The notes under the pieces were generated by a model. That model was not told the origin of the DNA, searched no databases, and saw only the letters and a list, made by a program, of their open reading frames with translations. A stretch of DNA of 64,000 bases from G963668605 sp963793625. Its GTDB lineage: Bacteria; Acidobacteriota; Terriglobia; Bryobacterales; Bryobacteraceae. This document shows positions 59,724 through 64,000 of the stretch, one piece after another (position 1 is the first letter of the stretch; each line of letters opens with the position of its first letter). The stretch is from contig CAWCAT010000037.1 in the NCBI GenBank assembly GCA_963793625.1, positions 248,001 to 312,000 of the forward strand, read 5' to 3'. The translations under genes and the position numbers were made by a program.

Positions 59724-60996
59724 TCACGAGCGCGCCACACGCGCGCGTTCAGCCGGGTGGGTCTTGCCGCCGCCCAGATAATCGGCCAGTCCCTCATCGA
59801 ACCACAACGGTAGCGGGCGCTTCGCGTTCAATCCGATAAGCACGTGCAGCATCTCATGCAGCAGCGTCGCTTCCAGCGTTCCCACTCCGCGCAGACGAGC
59901 GATGGGTTGCACGTGCACGACACGTCCGCGCGTAACGGCCGCCACGGCGCCACTCTCGCCGGTCGCATCGCGGAATACCGCAGTTGTTGGATACGCTCGC
60001 ACCTGAGGTCGCTTCGTCACGTGCAAACCACTGCGGCGTTCGGCCTCAGCAAAGGCGCGATCTGCCAGCGACGGCCAGTTGTTCATCGCCCGGCGCACCC
60101 GTACCCCATGCTTCAACGCGCTCGCCTTGCATCACTCGCCAGGGAATATCGCGCGCGGACACGCCAGCACGCAAGCCCGGCATATAGGCTTCAACAATTT
60201 CCATCCAGGTGTGTCCCGCCTTGCCGCGTTGCTCAGCCCCGATCTGACACAATCCGACTCCGTGACCTGTGCCGGAGCCCTTAAATAGCGCATAGGTCGC
60301 ATTACCTTGCACCTCATACAAGCGGCTCCGTAAGAAGTTCCACCCGAGCGTTCGACCAATCACCAGATGCATTCGCTCGGCGCCAATCAATCCCACGTTG
60401 GTTCGCAGTGCGCCGGCGCGCCCGGATGCAGTGCGGTTCACAATATCGATCTCGTGCACGTTATCGCGCCCCAGCGCGCTCGATAACCGGCCCCAGTCGA
60501 TCTTGGCACTCCATGCCCCGCGGCCTGCCGAGAGGCAGTAGCTGTCCTCGATTCCACGCAGATAGGGTCGCGAGAGGCCCGGCCAAACCTCGCCCGCCGA
60601 CGCCGTTCTGCCGCCGCAGTGCCCTGTGTAGAACACGGACGCGGGCTTGCCGTTGTACCAGAGGATGATGCCTTCGGTTGCCGCCGCAGCCGCGCGCAAT
60701 TTCGCGTTCACGCCTTGTGGCCGCGCGTCCTGGCAGTGAGTCGTCTCGCAGAAATCGTAGCCTGCTTTCGCGTGCCGGCCACGGTTGGCGCGCGTGTAGG
60801 TCCGGATCACAACAGCCATCGCCTTGAGCGCTTCGTCTGACGCGAGTCCACCTGCTTCGCCGGCCAGCACCCAGGCAACGTAATCCTCCATGCCCACCGT
60901 GGTCACACCCGTGCCTGCCATGCGCACCTTTAGCGTCTGCCCCATCAGGACGGATGCCACCAGCATCAGCGTGAGAATTCGGACTTGCGCCACCAT
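59724..60996 (-). CDS. SpoIID/LytB-domain protein with C-terminal metallopeptidase motif (frameshifted)
   Basis: About 430 aa. The ATG at 60996 gives a signal peptide (MVAQVRILTLMLVASVLMGQ). The SpoIID/LytB domain spans about 20-300 (VGMEDYVAWVLAGEAGGLAS, TYTRANRGRHAKAGYDFCET, FYTGHCGGRTASAGEVW, GTGHGVGLCQIGAEQR). After a one-base correction near 60095 it continues into a gluzincin-like segment, HEMLHVLIGL with a downstream WFDEGLADYL, a HExxH zinc motif plus Glu. SpoIID enzymes are lytic transglycosylases on denuded glycan; the tail may be a second cell-wall hydrolase. It overlaps the PBP gene by 31 nt. The 3' end near 59724 may hold another indel. Confidence 0.7.
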
Positions 60997-61712
60997 TCCA
61001 AGATCTCACGCGCGACCGGAGCGGCGTCACCGCCACCGCGGCCCTGTTCCACAAACACCGTTACCACCACGCGCGGTTCGTGCACCGGCGCGTATCCCGC
61101 GAACCATGCTCCTTCGTTTGTAGTGCCGGTTTTGCCTGCTACGCGCAGACCCTGTGGCGCGGCCCACTGCGCTGTGCCTTCCAGTACGGCGCGCTCCAGG
61201 CCACGTCGCAAAACGGGGTCATCAGAAAGCGCAATTTTTCGATAAGCCTGCGCGAGTGTCATCGGACTGAACTGCACGCCCTCCAGCCCGAGCGCCTGCA
61301 ATTGCAGTTGCTCCACATTCTGCGCAAGTTTCGCGCGCGCTCCGGACTGCAACAGAATGTGGTGAAAGCGGGTAGGGTCCAGGTCGCGAGCCATCTCCGC
61401 AAACCAGGAGTTGCAACTGGCCGCGAGCGCGGTTTCGCCATTGATGAATCCAGTGAGGGGCGCGTGAGTACAATCGACTCGGTGCGTGCCAATTTCGAGG
61501 CGGCGTCGACAAGGCGCGCTGCGGTGCTTCGGAAGTGCGGTCCAGGTGAGTGCTTTGATCGTGGAGCCTGGAGCAACCCACAGAGCTTCAGCCCTGCTGC
61601 GATCGTCGCAGCGCAGCACACGTCCGTCTTTCACGTTCAAGAGAACCGCACATGCTTTCGGTGGCGCCGCAAGCGCCAGCAGGCTGAACAGCTCCCGCCT
61701 CGAAAACATCAT
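60966..61712 (-). CDS. Minimal penicillin-binding-protein transpeptidase
   Basis: 248 aa, only the transpeptidase domain. The three active-site motifs are intact: Ser50-T-I-Lys53, Ser99-C-Asn101 and Lys194-T-Gly196 (AGKTGTTNEGAWF). A short hydrophobic N-terminus (MMFSRRELFSLLALAAP, Tat-like RR) suggests export. Full-length PBPs carry an extra N-terminal domain that is absent here. It could cross-link or trim peptidoglycan, or be a PBP-like D-transpeptidase. The gene follows the GntR gene with an ATGA overlap and overlaps the SpoIID gene, so the three act together in cell-wall remodelling. Confidence 0.8.
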   Translation of the reverse strand: MMFSRRELFSLLALAAPPKACAVLLNVKDGRVLRCDDRSRAEALWVAPGSTIKALTWTALPKHRSAPCRRRLEIGTHRVDCTHAPLTGFINGETALAASCNSWFAEMARDLDPTRFHHILLQSGARAKLAQNVEQLQLQALGLEGVQFSPMTLAQAYRKIALSDDPVLRRGLERAVLEGTAQWAAPQGLRVAGKTGTTNEGAWFAGYAPVHEPRVVVTVFVEQGRGGGDAAPVAREILEWWRKSEFSR

Positions 61713-62371
61713 CCCTTCACGTTGCCTTCAAAGCCTCGTGCAATCTCGCTTAGCGTTCGCGAGGCAAGTTTTGCATCACCGGCCTCAAGCGCTCTCAGCA
61801 GACGCACATGCTTCTTCACTTCGTCTTTCAGGTTCATACCGCTTTGAACGCGAACGCCCATCAGCCCCGCGGCAAACAGGGAACCAACTGCCGTCTGCAA
61901 TGCCTTGGCCGCATAGGTGTTTTGCGAGATGTCCCAAATGCATTTGTGAAACTGCAAGTCTTCATGGAAGAATGCCGGGACATCACGCTTTGCCGCAGCC
62001 TGCGCCATACGCTTCACGTGGGACTCCAGTTGGCGCACCTGTACCGGTGTGATCCGCTGGGCTGCCCATTCGACAACCTTAGGCTCCAGCACACGGCGGA
62101 ATTCTTCGATTCGCTGAGCCTCTTCGGAGCCCAGTTCGACCACTGAACAGCCGTGATTGTGGCGCTTGACGACCAATCCGCGGTTCTCGAGTTCCTGTAG
62201 TGCTTCGCGCACAGGTATCGAGCTAACCCCGAACTGCGCAATCAACTCCCGTTCGACAAGGCGCTGACCCGGCGGATAGATGCCAGAAATGATGGCGTGT
62301 TCCAGATGATCAACAATCACTTCGCGCAATGAACGCGGCTGAAACGTAACTTTACCGATGGGATCCCTCAT
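61709..62371 (-). CDS. GntR-family (FadR/FCD-type) transcriptional regulator
   Basis: 220 aa from the ATG at 62371. The N-terminal winged helix (about 10-72; SLREVIVDHLEHAIISGIYP, VSSIPVREALQELENRGLVV) is typical of GntR regulators. The C-terminal FCD all-helical effector domain (about 85-210) has FHEDLQFHKCIWDIS and AHVRLLRAL-like HVRLLRALEAG, with the three His that bind metal in this group. It binds a small acid or sugar acid. It heads the operon GntR-PBP-SpoIID and is divergent by 20 bp from the GH5-like gene, so it probably controls that gene too. Confidence 0.9.
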   Translation of the reverse strand: MRDPIGKVTFQPRSLREVIVDHLEHAIISGIYPPGQRLVERELIAQFGVSSIPVREALQELENRGLVVKRHNHGCSVVELGSEEAQRIEEFRRVLEPKVVEWAAQRITPVQVRQLESHVKRMAQAAAKRDVPAFFHEDLQFHKCIWDISQNTYAAKALQTAVGSLFAAGLMGVRVQSGMNLKDEVKKHVRLLRALEAGDAKLASRTLSEIARGFEGNVKG

Positions 62372-62391
62372 CCTTATATATAATATCTCAC
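62372..62391. promoter_or_regulatory. 20-bp divergent promoter between GntR and GH5-like genes
   Basis: The spacer is almost entirely A/T. TATAAT at 62379-62384 ends 7 nt before the GH5-like ATG, and TATTAT on the other strand ends 8 nt before the GntR ATG. Both messages would be leaderless or nearly so, and a GntR dimer bound here would block both. Confidence 0.5.
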
Positions 62392-63477
62392 ATGAACCGA
62401 AGAGAGTTTCTAGCGCTGACCGCCACGTCCCTGGTGTTGCAGGCTGCCGATTCACCAAAGCGAAAGACGGAAGTAGCGATCGAAGGCGACAAATTCCGGA
62501 TCAACGGCAAGCTGACATACGCCGGCCGCCAGTATCAGGGCATGAAGATCGAAGGCCTGATGCTGAACTCGCGCATGGTGCAGGGGATTTACGATGACTT
62601 GAATCCGGAGAGCCGCCAGCGCTGGGCCTACCCGGATACGGGAAAGTGGGACGCCGAGAGAAACACACGTGAGTTTCTGGCGGCCATGCCAGTTTGGCGC
62701 AAACACGGATTGCTTAGCTTCACCATCAATCTGCAGGGCGGAAGTCCGGAGGGCTACTCGAAATCGCAGCCCTGGGACAACAGCGCCATCGACCCGGAGG
62801 GCGGCCTGCGTCAGGATTACATGAAGCGACTGGAACGCATTCTCGACCGCGCGGATGAACTTGGGATGGTGGCCATCGTGGGCCTGTTCTATTTCGGACA
62901 GGACCAGCGTGTAAAGGACGAGGCTGCCGTGAAACGTGGAGTTGAGAACGCAACACGCTGGCTGCTTGGGCGCGGCTACCGCAATATCCTTTTGGAAATA
63001 AATAACGAGTGCAACGTCAAGGCTTATGATCACAAGATTCTTATGCCAGAGCGGGTGCATGAACTGATCGACATGGCGAAGAACATTCGCGTGAACGGGC
63101 GGCGCCTGCTTGTTGGTACGAGCTACGGCGGTAACGCAGTGCCCAAGGCCAACGTGGTGAAGAGTTCCGATTTTCTGCTGATGCATGGCAATGGAGTCAA
63201 GGATCCGGCGCGTATCGCGCAAATGGTGGTTGAGGCGCGAAAGGTGGAGGGTTACCGGCCGATGCCGATCCTGTTCAACGAAGATGATCACTTTGATTTC
63301 GATCAGCCGAAAAACAATATGCTCGCGGCGCTAAGCACCTATACATCATGGGGTTATTTTGATCCAGGCAAGAGCGACTACTCGGACGGCTATCAGTGTC
63401 CGCCCGTGAATTGGGGCCTTAACACGGATCGAAAAAAGGCGTTCTTCGCGCTCGTTAAAACAGTGACAGGCTCGTAG
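62392..63477 (+). CDS. Secreted GH5/cellulase-like glycoside hydrolase
   Basis: 361 aa. The Tat-like N-terminus MNRREFLALTATSLVLQ is followed by a TIM-barrel domain (30-355). The acid/base region is LEINNECN (Glu206, the N-E pair of clan A) and the nucleophile candidate is Glu297 in ILFNEDDHF. The exact family is not certain; it resembles GH5-like or DUF4038-type enzymes of acidobacteria. It is divergent from a GntR regulator and is one more secreted sugar-degrading enzyme. The frame is intact. Confidence 0.75.
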   Translation: MNRREFLALTATSLVLQAADSPKRKTEVAIEGDKFRINGKLTYAGRQYQGMKIEGLMLNSRMVQGIYDDLNPESRQRWAYPDTGKWDAERNTREFLAAMPVWRKHGLLSFTINLQGGSPEGYSKSQPWDNSAIDPEGGLRQDYMKRLERILDRADELGMVAIVGLFYFGQDQRVKDEAAVKRGVENATRWLLGRGYRNILLEINNECNVKAYDHKILMPERVHELIDMAKNIRVNGRRLLVGTSYGGNAVPKANVVKSSDFLLMHGNGVKDPARIAQMVVEARKVEGYRPMPILFNEDDHFDFDQPKNNMLAALSTYTSWGYFDPGKSDYSDGYQCPPVNWGLNTDRKKAFFALVKTVTGS

Positions 63478-63481
63478 TGGC

Positions 63482-63673
63482 AGGCGACTTAAAAGGCAAC
63501 TGAAGACCGAGCGAGGTTATAAGGGCGACAGCGTTGTGGCGCTGCAGACGCACATCGCGGATTGTCTGCTGTCGGGCAGGCCGGCTGAGAGTGAGGCCGC
63601 TACATATCTAAATAGCGTGGCAGCCGTGGAGCGTGTTATCGTTCGGCAGAGAGCGGGCGAGAGGAAAAGCTGA
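63482..63673 (+). pseudogene. 3' remnant of a Gfo/Idh/MocA-type oxidoreductase
   Basis: An open frame between the GH5-like stop and the next gene encodes VALQTHIADCLLSGRPAESE and YLNSVAAVERVI, the usual last helices of Gfo/Idh/MocA dehydrogenases. It lacks the Rossmann domain and a proper start; only 190 bp lie before it, so no full gene fits. The TGA is directly followed by the GTG of the next gene. It may be a decayed gene or a small real ORF from an internal GTG. Confidence 0.4.
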
Positions 63674-64000
63674 GTGAATAAAAAGTTCCGAATTGCAGTG
63701 CTGCCGGGAGATGGGATCGGTCCGGAAGTAGTCACCGAGGGCGTGAACATCTTGCGCGTAATCGAGAGCCGCTGCGCGGACATCTCGTTTCAGTGCGAAG
63801 AATATTCTGTCGGGGTGGGCGAGTACCTGCGAAGCGGCGATCCGCTACCACCCGCAACGTTTGAACAGATCAAGACATGCGATGCCATTTTGCTCGGCGC
63901 AATGGGCATGCCGGATGTTCGCTGGCCCAACGGCGTCGAAATGACTCCGCAAATCGAGTTGCGTGAAAAGCTGGATCTCTACAATGGCCTGCGCCCGATT
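63674..64000 (+). CDS. Isopropylmalate/tartrate dehydrogenase-type enzyme (5' part)
   Basis: The first 109 codons from a GTG at 63674 to the window edge. The Rossmann-like opening FRIAVLPGDGIGPEVVTEGV and DAILLGAMGMPDVRWPNG are typical of the isocitrate/isopropylmalate dehydrogenase superfamily. The substrate loop after LREKLDLYNGLRPI has the R-P-x pattern. It could be LeuB or a tartrate/D-malate dehydrogenase; the divergence of the MGMPDV segment leans to the latter. AGAGG lies 8 nt upstream. Confidence 0.8.
   Translation, partial: MNKKFRIAVLPGDGIGPEVVTEGVNILRVIESRCADISFQCEEYSVGVGEYLRSGDPLPPATFEQIKTCDAILLGAMGMPDVRWPNGVEMTPQIELREKLDLYNGLRPI

Noticed and set aside
1..64000. CRISPR arrays, tRNA/rRNA genes, insertion sequences, prophage
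   Set aside because: No regularly spaced repeats, cloverleaf-forming genes, transposase motifs or phage structural genes were recognised.

Overview
The window looks like chromosomal DNA of an acidobacterium of the Solibacter/Bryobacter type. Four very large Oar-like outer-membrane receptors (signal peptide, carboxypeptidase-regulatory-like domain, plug, beta-barrel) lie within the first 44 kb. They are mixed with secreted carbohydrate-active enzymes (GH29, GH63, GH5-like, sulfatase, DUF1080, CBM9-like), a type of membrane-anchored winged-helix-like protein common in this group, and a tricorn-like protease. No rRNA, tRNA, CRISPR array, insertion sequence or phage genes were seen.

Layout. 1-8.2 kb: edge-truncated winged-helix-like membrane protein and two Oar-like receptors, all minus strand, with near-identical terminators. 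8.2-8.5 kb: 310-bp spacer with two LacI-type operator-like sites. 8.5-12.8 kb: plus-strand operon resembling E. coli yjfI-yjfJ(PspA)-yjfK-yjfL, with an extra coiled-coil/Arg-Gly-tail protein and a doubled DUF350 protein. 12.9-18.4 kb: secreted DUF1080 and CBM9-like proteins divergent from a third, intact Oar receptor. 18.5-23.1 kb: secreted alpha/beta hydrolase, ECF sigma/anti-sigma pair, DMT transporter, GH29. 23.1-25.0 kb: a 53-aa VPEID-CTERM peptide gene followed by exosortase E fused to a CPBP protease. 25.0-28.5 kb: an ankyrin/CxxCH/cyclase-like fusion and a VWA protein. 28.5-36.1 kb: SGNH hydrolase, multidomain glycosyltransferase, jelly-roll protein, GH63. 36.1-43.6 kb: PAS hybrid kinase and the fourth Oar receptor. 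43.7-52.9 kb: membrane protein, CorA-like transporter, dnaE, accA, a small membrane protein, and an efflux adaptor with its ATPase. 53.0-54.9 kb: two overlapping phosphoesterases. 54.9-59.7 kb: tricorn-like protease and sulfatase. 59.7-62.4 kb: GntR regulator, minimal PBP, and SpoIID plus metallopeptidase. 62.4-64.0 kb: GH5-like enzyme, a dehydrogenase remnant, and the start of an isopropylmalate/tartrate dehydrogenase.

At least 11 genes carry single-base frameshifts, including one in the essential dnaE. Most are explained by one extra or missing base, often in a short homopolymer. I read these as assembly or sequencing indels rather than real gene death and annotate whole genes across the shifts. 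Two loci (a hybrid histidine kinase and a tricorn-like protease) have many shifts and could also be decaying.

The clearest notable systems are the XrtE/VPEID-CTERM pair, the Psp/yjf-like membrane-stress operon with a new partner, the ankyrin-cytochrome-cyclase fusion, the GntR-PBP-SpoIID cell-wall operon, and a recurrent leaderless start layout with a -10 hexamer 6-9 nt before the start codon.
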